Shown one piece after another: positions 35,385 to 43,886 of a DNA stretch of 64,000 nucleotides. The notes below the pieces were generated by a model, which saw only the letters and a program-made list of their open reading frames with translations, had not been told where the DNA came from and did no database searches. Positions within the stretch are counted from its first letter, which is position 1. Each line of letters starts with the position of its first letter. Source of the DNA: Dyella_B sp035503745. Its GTDB lineage: Bacteria; Pseudomonadota; Gammaproteobacteria; Xanthomonadales; Rhodanobacteraceae. Both the position numbers and the translations under genes were made by a program. The stretch is taken from positions 124,001-188,000 of the forward strand of contig NZ_DATJTC010000011.1 of assembly GCF_035503745.1 (NCBI RefSeq), given 5' to 3'.

Positions 35385-35678
35385 GTGCAAATTCTCACGC
35401 TGGAACATTTTGCCGGCCGCATCAATGAAACCTTTACCGTGGACCTTGACCACGGCAAATCGCCGTTCGTGCTGGTCGAGGCGCGGCCATTGCCTGCCGC
35501 TGCCGTGCCTGGCATGGTGCGTGCACCGTTTTCGCTGTTGTTTCACCACAGCTCGGCGCTGCTGTTTCCGCAGCGCATTTACCAGATGGAAAATCCAGGC
35601 GTCGGCGATTTCGGCATCTTTCTGGTGCCGGTGGCGCGCAATCAGGATGGATTTATCTATCAAGCCATATTCAACTGA
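35385..35678 (+). CDS. DUF6916-like small protein
   Basis: A 97-residue protein with the pattern LTLEHFAGRINETFTV, then FSLLFHHSSALLFPQRIYQMENPGVG, then GIFLVPVARNQDGFIYQAIFN. This matches my knowledge of the DUF6916 family, whose members are found beside tail-collar proteins. Its role is unknown. The GTG start has GGGGACG upstream. It converges with and overlaps the GNAT gene by 19 bases. Confidence 0.72.
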   Translation: MQILTLEHFAGRINETFTVDLDHGKSPFVLVEARPLPAAAVPGMVRAPFSLLFHHSSALLFPQRIYQMENPGVGDFGIFLVPVARNQDGFIYQAIFN

Positions 35679-36244
35679 GCGCTGCCGTTGGGGACATGCC
35701 AGCGCATAAGCAGGTGAAAGCCTTCCACGGCTTCATCGCGAAAGCCAAGCTTTCGATAAAGGCGGTGCGCACGCACGTTGCGCTGCTCCACGTGCAGCGC
35801 AACGCTGCGGGCTCCTTCCCGTTCTGCCGCAGCCAGTAGCTGCAGCAGCAGGGTGCTGCCTAAACCCTTGCCGCGATAGGCAGGCATCAACCCGATATCG
35901 ATCACCAGCCAGTCTTCTTTTTGACGCGATACATACAAGCGGCCGATCGGTTCTTGCTTGTATTCCAGGACCAGGAATTCAGCATCGGCGAAGTAGTGCG
36001 CGAAATGCCGGTGCTGCAAGTCGAATTGGCTACCGAGAAAGGCGGCCTTGGTTCCCTCGGGCCATGCCACGAGGTCCAGCTCTTCGGTGCGCGAGCACGC
36101 ATAAAGCTCGCGCAAGAACGCCTCATCGCTTGCCCCCGCCCAGCGCAAGCGATAGCCCTCGTGCCGCAGATGCTCCGGCAGTTCCGTCGCAAAGCTCGGC
36201 CTGGATGGAAACACCGGAGGGTTCGACACGCGAGAAGGCTTCAA
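35660..36244 (-). CDS. GNAT-family N-acetyltransferase
   Basis: A 194-residue acetyltransferase. The acetyl-CoA loop is YRGKGLGSTLL (about 123-133), followed by the N-V-R-A-H-R-L-Y-R-K-L-G-F segment typical of GNATs. The first 25 residues are Pro/Ser-rich. It lies downstream of the three tail-collar genes on the same strand (47-base gap), so they may be co-transcribed. The substrate is unknown; modification of the collar proteins or of surface amino sugars is only a guess from location. Confidence 0.85.
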   Translation of the reverse strand: MKPSRVSNPPVFPSRPSFATELPEHLRHEGYRLRWAGASDEAFLRELYACSRTEELDLVAWPEGTKAAFLGSQFDLQHRHFAHYFADAEFLVLEYKQEPIGRLYVSRQKEDWLVIDIGLMPAYRGKGLGSTLLLQLLAAAEREGARSVALHVEQRNVRAHRLYRKLGFRDEAVEGFHLLMRWHVPNGSAQLNMA

Positions 36245-36290
36245 GGCAACAGGCCGCAGCGATGCAACCGCGGACTGTTGCGCACTGACA

Positions 36291-36818
36291 TCAAGAAAAC
36301 GACGGGTATACGCCGCTCAAGGCGATGCAGAAGTTCAACGCCAGAAAGGGTTGGCGATTCTCGTGCGGCTGACTTCCGCCATAGGTGCCCAGCGTGGTGG
36401 GCAGCAGCGTGGTGTTTTGCGCCTGATTATTGTTGTAGACCTCGAACACGCCGGAGCTGGTAAGCGCCGCGTTGGGGGCAGGTTGCGGCGAACGGGTGCC
36501 GGCACCGCCGAAACCCTGCGCCGAGTGGATGTGCTGGGGCATCTCGTTGGAAATCAGCGTATGCGCCGGCTCGCCGAACGCCTCGCCGATCGTGCGTTGC
36601 GAGAGTCCCGGTCCCGTGCCCTGGCTGCAAGGTGCGCGCGTGGTCAGGTTGGGCAGCTGGAAGGTGGTCGTCCCGTTGCCGCCATAGTTGGTGCCGAGCA
36701 AGGAGTAAAGCGTCGCATACTGCGAGATGCTCAAGGTCGCGCCATTGCACAGAGCCCAGCCATACGGCGCAAAATTGAAGCCGAAGATTTGTACTTCGCC
36801 CAGAAAAGGTGTGGTCAT
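36291..36818 (-). CDS. tail-collar (MdpB-like) protein, third copy
   Basis: A 175-residue phage tail-collar family protein. It has the start GEVQIFGFNFAPYGWALCNG, the LYSLLGTNYGGNGTTTFQLPNL core and the closing NFCIALSGVYPSFS. This domain occurs in phage tail fibres and in free-standing bacterial proteins annotated microcystin-dependent protein. No other phage structural genes are near, so it is not a prophage remnant in the ordinary sense. It is one of three tandem copies. Confidence 0.88.
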   Translation of the reverse strand: MTTPFLGEVQIFGFNFAPYGWALCNGATLSISQYATLYSLLGTNYGGNGTTTFQLPNLTTRAPCSQGTGPGLSQRTIGEAFGEPAHTLISNEMPQHIHSAQGFGGAGTRSPQPAPNAALTSSGVFEVYNNNQAQNTTLLPTTLGTYGGSQPHENRQPFLALNFCIALSGVYPSFS

Positions 36819-36847
36819 GCCATTCTCCGAATGTGGTTGCGCGATGG

Positions 36848-37381
36848 TCAGCTCTGTGAGGGATAAATCCCTTCCCAGGCAATACAGAAAGACAGCGTCA
36901 ACGTAGGCATGATGTTGTTGTGGGGCAGATTTCCGCCCGCCTGCCCGATCATGGTAGGTGCCATGGCATCGGCCGTAGGCGTTCCGGTGATGTTTTGCAG
37001 ATAGATATGGTCGCTGGGCAACGTGGCCGGCTGCACCGTCGTGCCCGGCGACGTGGCCGTCGCAGCATTGGTGGTGGCCATGAAGTTATGGTTGTGCTGC
37101 GGCATCTGCGCACTCAGCAGCGTAACGTTTTCATTGCCGCCCACTTCGCCAAGCACGCGGGTGGTAAGTCCAAGGCCGGTGCCCTGGTGCAAGGGTACCT
37201 GGCCGCGCAGGTCCGGTACCGCGAAGGTGGTGACGCCGTCGCCGCCGTAGGTGGTGCCGAGCAGGGCATACAGTGTCTGGTAAGTGGATATGGGCTTGAG
37301 ACTGCCGTCGCAGGCCATCCAACCGGTGGGAATGCGCGGAAATCCTAATAGGCGTATTTCGCCGACGTAAGGTGTCGTCAC
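36848..37381 (-). CDS. tail-collar (MdpB-like) protein, second copy
   Basis: A 177-residue member of the same family, with GEIRLLGFPRIPTGWMACDGSL at the start, LYALLGTTYGGDGVTTFAVPDLRG in the core and SFCIAWEGIYPSQS at the end. It differs from its neighbours in the middle 60 residues, where Ala/Thr-rich stretches replace each other, as expected if that part is the exposed variable tip. It is 29 bases upstream of the third copy and 39 downstream of the first. Confidence 0.88.
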   Translation of the reverse strand: MTTPYVGEIRLLGFPRIPTGWMACDGSLKPISTYQTLYALLGTTYGGDGVTTFAVPDLRGQVPLHQGTGLGLTTRVLGEVGGNENVTLLSAQMPQHNHNFMATTNAATATSPGTTVQPATLPSDHIYLQNITGTPTADAMAPTMIGQAGGNLPHNNIMPTLTLSFCIAWEGIYPSQS

Positions 37382-37420
37382 GTAAGTTCTCCTTCCGGAA
37401 ACGAGTGAGTCTTCAAGCCA

Positions 37421-37960
37421 TCAACCGCGCGTTGGATAGATGCCGCTGAGAGCGATATTGAAGTTGATGACACGATACGGCTGCATGTTGTTATGCGGGC
37501 CGGACCCACCCGTCATGCCGATGGTTGCCGGATAGAGCGGGACGGTATTGGTGCCGCCGGCTGCAAAGACCGGGATGCTCGTATTGTTGCTTGTGCCAAA
37601 AAGAGCATTGGTCACGATCTTGCTGTTGCCGGTGCTGGTGGTTGCGCCGACCAGGTGGGAGTGCATGGGTAGCTGCTGACCGGCGAGGGTCACCGATTCC
37701 ACGCCTTCCATGTCCCCGATCGTATAGCTGGGAGGTTGCCAGCTCGGATCCGCGGAAGGGCCGCTGCCGACCGGTGCGCGTCCTTGCAGATTGGGTAGTT
37801 GAAAGTTGGATGTACCGTTACCGCCGTACTGGACGCCCAGTAACGAAAACAACGCCGTATTCTGCTGGATGGGCAGGAGTTGCCCGTTGCAGAACGCAAA
37901 ACCGCGTTGCGCGAACCCGAAGCCGGTCATCATGATTTGACCGAGATAAAATTCAGCCAT
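37421..37960 (-). CDS. tail-collar (MdpB-like) protein, first copy
   Basis: A 179-residue member of the family: GQIMMTGFGFAQRGFAFCNGQLLPI, then LFSLLGVQYGGNGTSNFQLPNLQG, ending NIALSGIYPTRG. It is the promoter-proximal gene of the three-copy array and is divergent from the giant autotransporter gene across a 389-base gap. Shared regulation with the autotransporter is possible but no operator is evident. Confidence 0.88.
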   Translation of the reverse strand: MAEFYLGQIMMTGFGFAQRGFAFCNGQLLPIQQNTALFSLLGVQYGGNGTSNFQLPNLQGRAPVGSGPSADPSWQPPSYTIGDMEGVESVTLAGQQLPMHSHLVGATTSTGNSKIVTNALFGTSNNTSIPVFAAGGTNTVPLYPATIGMTGGSGPHNNMQPYRVINFNIALSGIYPTRG

Positions 37961-38349
37961 GCGACTCCCCCAGTGGTGAATCGTTGCAATGAAGTGCTGA
38001 CCCCGTGCGAGCCTACCCTGCCTCTCGTGACAATTGCCGCCATCGCGACAATGCCCAGCCGATGTCCCCTGGCTGCGGCAAACCCCGCCGGCGCGTGAAG
38101 TCTAGCTATCTGCGGGCCTGCAGATGTGATGGAACTGTGACGAAGATAACACTTGACTTGTAGGCATCCTTGCTACGACGTTATGCATCGAAAGGGGGGG
38201 GTGTGCCGGCGTCGCAAGCTAATACGCCAGTACGCAAGATTTCGGATAGCGTCGGGGATTCTCGTTTTTTTCGCCATGTGCCTGAGCGCGGCATAGCGTT
38301 TCCCGCGTGCGCATGCACGACACGGCAAGTCGTTTCAGGGGTAGGGGTC
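37961..38349. other. 389-base divergent promoter region
   Basis: Separates the tail-collar array from the autotransporter. A TTGACT at 38153-38158 could be a -35 element, but the nearest -10-like sequence (TACGAC, 38174-38179) is only 15 bases on and matches poorly. A GGGGGGG run lies near 38193. No gene is supported. Confidence 0.4.
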
Positions 38350-41300
38350 ATGATTCATATTCGTTTCGTCCGCCACCGCGCGGCGTGCGCTGCAGTATGC
38401 GGCGCCTTCACTTCGATGTTTGGCATGCTGTTGCTGCTGGCGTTCATGACGCTGGCGAGCCTTTGGCCGCGCGAGGCGATGGCGTACACAACGCAGACCG
38501 GCTGCACCCTGACGATCACGTTCAACAACGGCCCGCTCAATACGGCGCAGCGCTACAACCTGACCGGAAATGCGTATTCGGGAACGGGGCAAGCAGCAGC
38601 GTGCAGTCCAAACGGCGATATTCAGGCGACGCCCGGCGCGACGGCCGTGGGGGGCGGTTCGGGCAATCCCGGTGACCAGATCGCCGGAGAGCACGGCACT
38701 TACACGCTCGAATACGACGACAATGGCAACGAGTGGATCTTGTATACGCCGACATCCGCCACGTCGAGCAGCTATAGCGAGTCGATTGCATTTTATGGCG
38801 ATGACGGCGGATCGGTGGTCTACAACGACACCGCCAACGTCACCGTCAACATCGTCGCCACGGCTCCCGGCGCGCCCACCATAGGCACCGCGACGGCCGG
38901 CAACGCGCAAGCGTCGATAACCTTCACCGCACCATCCAGTGACGGGGGCTCTCCCATCACCGGCTATACCGCCACGTCCAGCCCGGGAGGATTTACCGGT
39001 ACGTGTAGCGCATCGCCATGCACGGTCACCGGCCTGACGAATGGAACGGCCTACACGTTTACGGTCACCGCCACCAATGCCGTCGGCACAGGTAGCGCGT
39101 CGGCGGCGTCCAATTCCGTCACGCCATCGACGGTGCCCGGTGCACCGACCGGCGTTACCGCATCAGCCGGCGTGGCACAGGCCACGGTGACGTTCTCGGC
39201 GCCCGCCAGCAATGGCGGCTCGCCGATCACCGGTTACACGGTGACGTCCAGTCCGGCCGGCGGCACCGATTCCAACGCCGGCAGTACCGCGCTCACGCAC
39301 ACCATCACCGGATTGACCAACGGCACGGCGTATACCTTCACCGTGGTGGCGGCCAACGCGGATGGTAGCGGGCCGGCTTCCAGCGCATCGAACAGCGTCA
39401 CGCCCAAGGCAACGCAAACCATTACCTTTACCAACCCGGGTACGCAGAACTTCGGCACGACACCGACGCTGACGGCCTCCGCCACGTCGGGCTTGACGGT
39501 CACGTTCAGCTCGACCACCACCGCGATATGTACCATTACCACCGGCGGCACGCTCACCTTCATCACGGCCGGCAGCTGCACGATCGATGCGGACCAGGCC
39601 GGCAACGGTACCTACAGCCAGGCGCCGACTGTCGCGCAGACGTTCGCTGTCGACGCGGTAGTGCCCGGCGCGCCCACCATCGGCACGGCCTCGGCAACGT
39701 CCGCGCAGGCATCGGTCAGCTTTACTGCGCCGGCATTCACCGGTGGCGCGTCGATTACCCAGTACACCGCCACCAGCAGCCCGGGCGGCTTGACGGGGAC
39801 GTGCGCCAGCACGCCCTGCGTGGTGACCGGCCTGACCAATGGCACGGCTTACACCTTCAGCGTGACGGCCACCAATTCGGCCGGCACGGGTGCGCCATCG
39901 GCGGCGTCGAACAGCGTCACGCCGCAGGCAACGCAGACCATTACCTTCGCCAATCCGGGTACGCAGAATTTCGGCACCACGCCGACGCTGACGGCCACGG
40001 CCAGCTCCGGCCTGCCGGTAAGCTTCAGCTCGAATACGACGGCGGTGTGTACGATCACCACCGGCGGCACGCTTACTTTCATCACCGCAGGTAGTTGCAG
40101 CATCAATGCCGATCAGTCCGGCGACACCACTTATTCGGCTGCGCCGCAGGTGACCCAGGTCTTCACGGTCGCGGCAGTCGTGCCAGGCGCGCCTACCATC
40201 GGCGCAGTCACGTCGGCCAGCGGGCAGGCAACGGTCAACTTTACGCCGCCCGCTTTCACCGGCGGTGCGTCGATCACCCAGTACACCGCCACCAGCAGCC
40301 CGGGCGGCTTGACGGGGACGTGTGCCAGTTCGCCCTGCGTGGTGACCGGTCTTACCAATGGCACGGCGTACACCTTCACGGTAACCGCCACCAACTCGGC
40401 CGGCACCGGTGCGCCATCGGCCGCGTCGGGCAGCACGACACCGCAGACGTCGCAGACGATTACCTTCGCCAATCCAGGCGCGCAGAATTTCGGCACCACG
40501 CCGACGTTGACGGCCTCGGCCACCTCCGGCCTGACGGTGACCTTCACCTCCAGCACGACGGCCGTATGTACGATCACCACCGGCGGCACGCTTACGTTCC
40601 TCACCGCCGGCAGTTGCACCATCGATGCCAACCAGGCCGGCAATGCCACTTACTCGGCCGCGCCCCAGGTTAGCCAGACCTTCACCGTCAACGGGATCGT
40701 GCCGGGCGCACCGACCATCGGCGTAGCGACGGCGGGCGCTCAGCAAGCAACGGTGAGTTTCACCCCGCCTGCTTCGTCGGGCGGTTCGGCGATCACCGGC
40801 TACACCGCCACCAGCAGCCCCGGCGGATTAACCGGCACGTGTTCGGCCTCGCCGTGCACCGTCACCGGTCTTACCGACGGTACGGCCTATACCTTCACCG
40901 TCACGGCAACCAACGGCGTGGGCACCGGCGCCGCGTCCGCCGCATCGAACGCCGTAACGCCCAAAGGCGCGCAGACGATCAACTTCAGCAATCCCGGCAC
41001 GGTGAATTTCGGCGCCACGCCGACATTGACCGCCAGCGCAACATCAGGATTGACGGTGACGTTCTCTTCGAGCACCACCGCAGTCTGCACCATCACCAGC
41101 GGTGGCGCGTTGACCACCGTGACGCCCGGATCGTGCACCATCAATGCCAATCAGGGCGGCAACGGTACTTACGCACCCGCGCCGCAAGTGAGCCAGACGT
41201 TCGCCATCGCGGGCGTGGCACCCGCTGCGCCGACCATCGGCACCGCGACGGCCAGCGATGCGCAAGCCTCGATAACCTTCACGCCGCCGACGGTTACCGG

Positions 41301-43782
41301 CGGCGACGCGATCACCGGTTACACCGCCACCAGCAATCCAGGCGGAATAACCGGTACCTGCGCCAGTTCGCCTTGTACGGTGACCGGACTCACCAACGGC
41401 ACCGCCTATACCTTCACGGTGACGGCGACCAATGCGGCCGGCACCAGTGTGGCGTCGGCGGCCTCCAACAGCGTGACGCCCAAGGTGGCCGCTTCGATCA
41501 CCAACTTCGCGGCCAACCCGGCGGCGCCGGTGTTCAAGCCGAGCGGCACGTTTGCCGTGTCGGCAACGGGCACGGGTTCGAGCAGCCCGATCGTGTTCGC
41601 CATCGCCGGCTCGTCCGGATCGGTATGTTCGATCCAGGGCAGCACCGTCACCACGTTGTCGGCCGGCGTCTGCAACGTCACCGCCAACCAGGCCGGCGAC
41701 GGTAGCCATGTGGCCGCGCCGCAGGCGACGCTGCCCGTGACGATCACCAATCCGCCGCCGCCCACCACCGCCAACGTCAACGCCAGCACCAACTACAACA
41801 CCGCCACGACGATCAACTTGAGCGGTGCGATCACCGGCATCGACGTGACGTCGGTGGCCATCGCCAAGGCGCCGCAGCACGGCACCGCGACCGTATCGGG
41901 CGAGAGCGTCACCTACACGCCTTCGTCCGCCTATTACGGCGGCACCGATACCTTTACCTACACCGCCACCAATCCGGGCGGCACGTCGTCGCCCGCGACG
42001 GTGACGATCACCGTGGTGTCCCTGGCGGCGCCGACGGCGGCCAGTCATTCGGTGACCACCACGGCCGGTGCGCCGGTGCTGATCCAGGCCACGCAGGGTG
42101 CCAGCGGACCGCAGCCCTACGTCAGCGTCGGTGTCGCCACGCAACCTGCGCACGGCACCGCCACGGCCAATGGCGAACAGATCACCTACACACCGGCGGC
42201 CGGCTTCGTCGGCACCGATACGTTCAACTACGTCGTGTCGAATAACTTCGGCGCCTCGCAACCGGCCAGCATCACGGTTACCGTGACCGCCGCGGGCAAA
42301 ACCACCGGCTACACCAAGACGGTGATTACTTCGCCCGGTACGTCGGTATCGGTGAATCTGGGCAGCATCGCGCCGGGTACGTACAGCGGGTCGAGCGTGC
42401 TGGGCCTTTCGCCCGGCAACGCGGGCAATGTCTCGCTCAACCAGCCCACCGCGTTGACCTTTACGCCCAACGGCAGCTTCACCGGGCTGGTGCAGATTAC
42501 GGCGGTGCTCACTTCCACCAGCGGCAGTCCGGTAACGGTCGATGTGCTGGTGCTGGTCACCAAGCAACCGGATCCGTCCAAGAATCCCGATGTGCTTGGA
42601 CTGATCAATGCGCAAACCAACGAAGCGGAGATGTTCGCGCAGAGCCAGCTCGACAACATCCGCGGCCGACTGGAAAGCCTGCACGATGGCGGCGGTTCGC
42701 TGTTCAGCAACACCTTGTCCTTGAGCCTCGATGGCCGGCCGCTGAGCGGCGGCGGCGCCAATGCCATGCCCGGCCAGCCGCAACCTGGCCAGCCTCAAAC
42801 AGGCAATGCATCAGAGTCCACGTCGTGGCCGCACGCCGCCGGCTTCATGCGTCCGGGCATGGGTGCAAGCGAAGCGCCGGATGGCACGCTGGCATCGCCC
42901 GACACGCCAACCAAGCAGGTCTCCACCCCCGGTTTCACCGGACCGCAGGGATTGGGCGTTTGGATTGGTGGTGCCGCGAACTTCGGCGCGTTTGATTCCT
43001 ATCGCCAGGCTGCCGGTTTCGATTCCGACAACATCGCCGTTACAGCTGGCGTCGACCAGCGCATCGGCAAGGACAGCCTGTTCGGCCTGGCCCTCGGCTA
43101 CAACCACGACAACAGCGAGATCTCCAACGATGGCACCCGCAGCGTCGCGCAAGGCTACAGCGCCGCGATGTACGGCAGCTTCGCGCCATCGGAGCACACC
43201 TATATCGACGGCGTGCTCGGCGGCGGCGGCTTGAGCTTCGATACGGCGCGCCGTGGCGAAAACGCTGGCGACGAGCTGCTGGGCCATCGCTACGGCGACC
43301 AATGGTTCGCATCGCTGACGGGCGGCTACGAATACAAATACCAGTCGTGGCTGCTGACGCCTTATGGCAGCATGCAATGGTCGCTGTCGCGCCTCAACAG
43401 CTACTCCGAAACCGGCGATGTTACCGAAGCGCTCACTTACGGCAGCGAACTCGTGCGCACCACGCAGGCCCTGCTGGGCTTGCGCGCGAGCACCCAATAC
43501 AAGGAAGACTGGGGCCTGATCATTCCGCACGCGCGTCTGGAATTCGGGCACGAATTCCAGGGCGTCACCAGCACCACGCTGAGCTACGCACTGATTCCTT
43601 CGGCCGGATCATGGAACATCCTGTCCAACCCGTACAGCGCGAACGGCAACAGCGTGCAACTGGGCTTCGGTAGCGATCTGAAACTGCAGGGCAACTGGCT
43701 GATCACCACGGATTACGATTACCTGGTCCAGCCGCATTCGCATGATCAGATGATCAAGCTTGGGGTGAAGAAGCAGTTCTAG
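38350..43782 (+). CDS. giant FN3/Ig-repeat autotransporter
   Basis: An 1810-residue surface protein. The ATG at 38350 has AGGGG eight bases upstream. A long extended signal peptide (about 1-45) is followed by a unique domain. FN3 domains begin near residues 172, 262, 438, 611, 784 and 957, alternating from 354 on with Ig-like domains of the QTITF-NPGTQNFG type. Two cadherin-like domains start near 1136 and 1226 (HGTATVSGESVTYTP, HGTATANGEQITYTP). A helical linker then leads to an autotransporter beta-barrel from about 1531 that ends in Phe. Most FN3 domains contain a C-x4-C pair, and each Ig-like unit has two further Cys. A role in adhesion or surface display is inferred from the architecture. 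Confidence 0.92.
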   Translation: MIHIRFVRHRAACAAVCGAFTSMFGMLLLLAFMTLASLWPREAMAYTTQTGCTLTITFNNGPLNTAQRYNLTGNAYSGTGQAAACSPNGDIQATPGATAVGGGSGNPGDQIAGEHGTYTLEYDDNGNEWILYTPTSATSSSYSESIAFYGDDGGSVVYNDTANVTVNIVATAPGAPTIGTATAGNAQASITFTAPSSDGGSPITGYTATSSPGGFTGTCSASPCTVTGLTNGTAYTFTVTATNAVGTGSASAASNSVTPSTVPGAPTGVTASAGVAQATVTFSAPASNGGSPITGYTVTSSPAGGTDSNAGSTALTHTITGLTNGTAYTFTVVAANADGSGPASSASNSVTPKATQTITFTNPGTQNFGTTPTLTASATSGLTVTFSSTTTAICTITTGGTLTFITAGSCTIDADQAGNGTYSQAPTVAQTFAVDAVVPGAPTIGTASATSAQASVSFTAPAFTGGASITQYTATSSPGGLTGTCASTPCVVTGLTNGTAYTFSVTATNSAGTGAPSAASNSVTPQATQTITFANPGTQNFGTTPTLTATASSGLPVSFSSNTTAVCTITTGGTLTFITAGSCSINADQSGDTTYSAAPQVTQVFTVAAVVPGAPTIGAVTSASGQATVNFTPPAFTGGASITQYTATSSPGGLTGTCASSPCVVTGLTNGTAYTFTVTATNSAGTGAPSAASGSTTPQTSQTITFANPGAQNFGTTPTLTASATSGLTVTFTSSTTAVCTITTGGTLTFLTAGSCTIDANQAGNATYSAAPQVSQTFTVNGIVPGAPTIGVATAGAQQATVSFTPPASSGGSAITGYTATSSPGGLTGTCSASPCTVTGLTDGTAYTFTVTATNGVGTGAASAASNAVTPKGAQTINFSNPGTVNFGATPTLTASATSGLTVTFSSSTTAVCTITSGGALTTVTPGSCTINANQGGNGTYAPAPQVSQTFAIAGVAPAAPTIGTATASDAQASITFTPPTVTGGDAITGYTATSNPGGITGTCASSPCTVTGLTNGTAYTFTVTATNAAGTSVASAASNSVTPKVAASITNFAANPAAPVFKPSGTFAVSATGTGSSSPIVFAIAGSSGSVCSIQGSTVTTLSAGVCNVTANQAGDGSHVAAPQATLPVTITNPPPPTTANVNASTNYNTATTINLSGAITGIDVTSVAIAKAPQHGTATVSGESVTYTPSSAYYGGTDTFTYTATNPGGTSSPATVTITVVSLAAPTAASHSVTTTAGAPVLIQATQGASGPQPYVSVGVATQPAHGTATANGEQITYTPAAGFVGTDTFNYVVSNNFGASQPASITVTVTAAGKTTGYTKTVITSPGTSVSVNLGSIAPGTYSGSSVLGLSPGNAGNVSLNQPTALTFTPNGSFTGLVQITAVLTSTSGSPVTVDVLVLVTKQPDPSKNPDVLGLINAQTNEAEMFAQSQLDNIRGRLESLHDGGGSLFSNTLSLSLDGRPLSGGGANAMPGQPQPGQPQTGNASESTSWPHAAGFMRPGMGASEAPDGTLASPDTPTKQVSTPGFTGPQGLGVWIGGAANFGAFDSYRQAAGFDSDNIAVTAGVDQRIGKDSLFGLALGYNHDNSEISNDGTRSVAQGYSAAMYGSFAPSEHTYIDGVLGGGGLSFDTARRGENAGDELLGHRYGDQWFASLTGGYEYKYQSWLLTPYGSMQWSLSRLNSYSETGDVTEALTYGSELVRTTQALLGLRASTQYKEDWGLIIPHARLEFGHEFQGVTSTTLSYALIPSAGSWNILSNPYSANGNSVQLGFGSDLKLQGNWLITTDYDYLVQPHSHDQMIKLGVKKQF
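39133..41217 (+). repeat. tandem 519-bp coding repeats in the autotransporter
   Basis: Units starting at 39133, 39661, 40180 and 40699 each encode one FN3 plus one Ig-like domain. Unit lengths are 528, 519, 519 and 519 bases, and a fifth, more diverged unit begins at 41218. The near-identical DNA between the second and third units (for example the GGCGGCTTGACGGGGACGTG block near 39784 and 40303) shows recent duplication or gene conversion. Confidence 0.85.
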
Positions 43783-43808
43783 TTAATCGCCACCATGCAG
43801 TGTCGCGT

Positions 43809-43850
43809 ATCCAGGGCGCGGTAATCGGAAGATTGCCGCGCCCTGGATTT
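43809..43850. terminator. strong bidirectional hairpin terminator
   Basis: An 18-bp stem (43809-43826 with 43831-43848, one T-G wobble) is closed by a GGAA tetraloop and followed by TTT. It lies 26 bases after the autotransporter stop and 36 bases beyond the stop of the convergent membrane-protein gene. Confidence 0.85.
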
Positions 43851-43886
43851 ATCCGCGTGCTGAAAAGCAGGTGGTTGGATGAATGC

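Noticed and set aside
36291..37960. Prophage remnant
   Set aside because: Tail-collar proteins are present, but there is no integrase, attachment site, capsid, tail-tube, lysis or other phage gene on either side.
39163..40746. 527-codon open frame on the minus strand inside the autotransporter repeats
   Set aside because: It is antisense to a well-supported gene, its Arg/Gly-rich product has no domain, and it stays open only because the repeated GC-rich sequence avoids stops.
41044..42798. 584-codon minus-strand open frame in the autotransporter
   Set aside because: Same cause: low-complexity Arg/Gly/His product opposite the FN3 and cadherin-like coding sequence.
38350..43782. CRISPR-like or satellite repeat array
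   Set aside because: The repeats are long, in frame and encode FN3/Ig-like domains; there are no short direct repeats with unique spacers.
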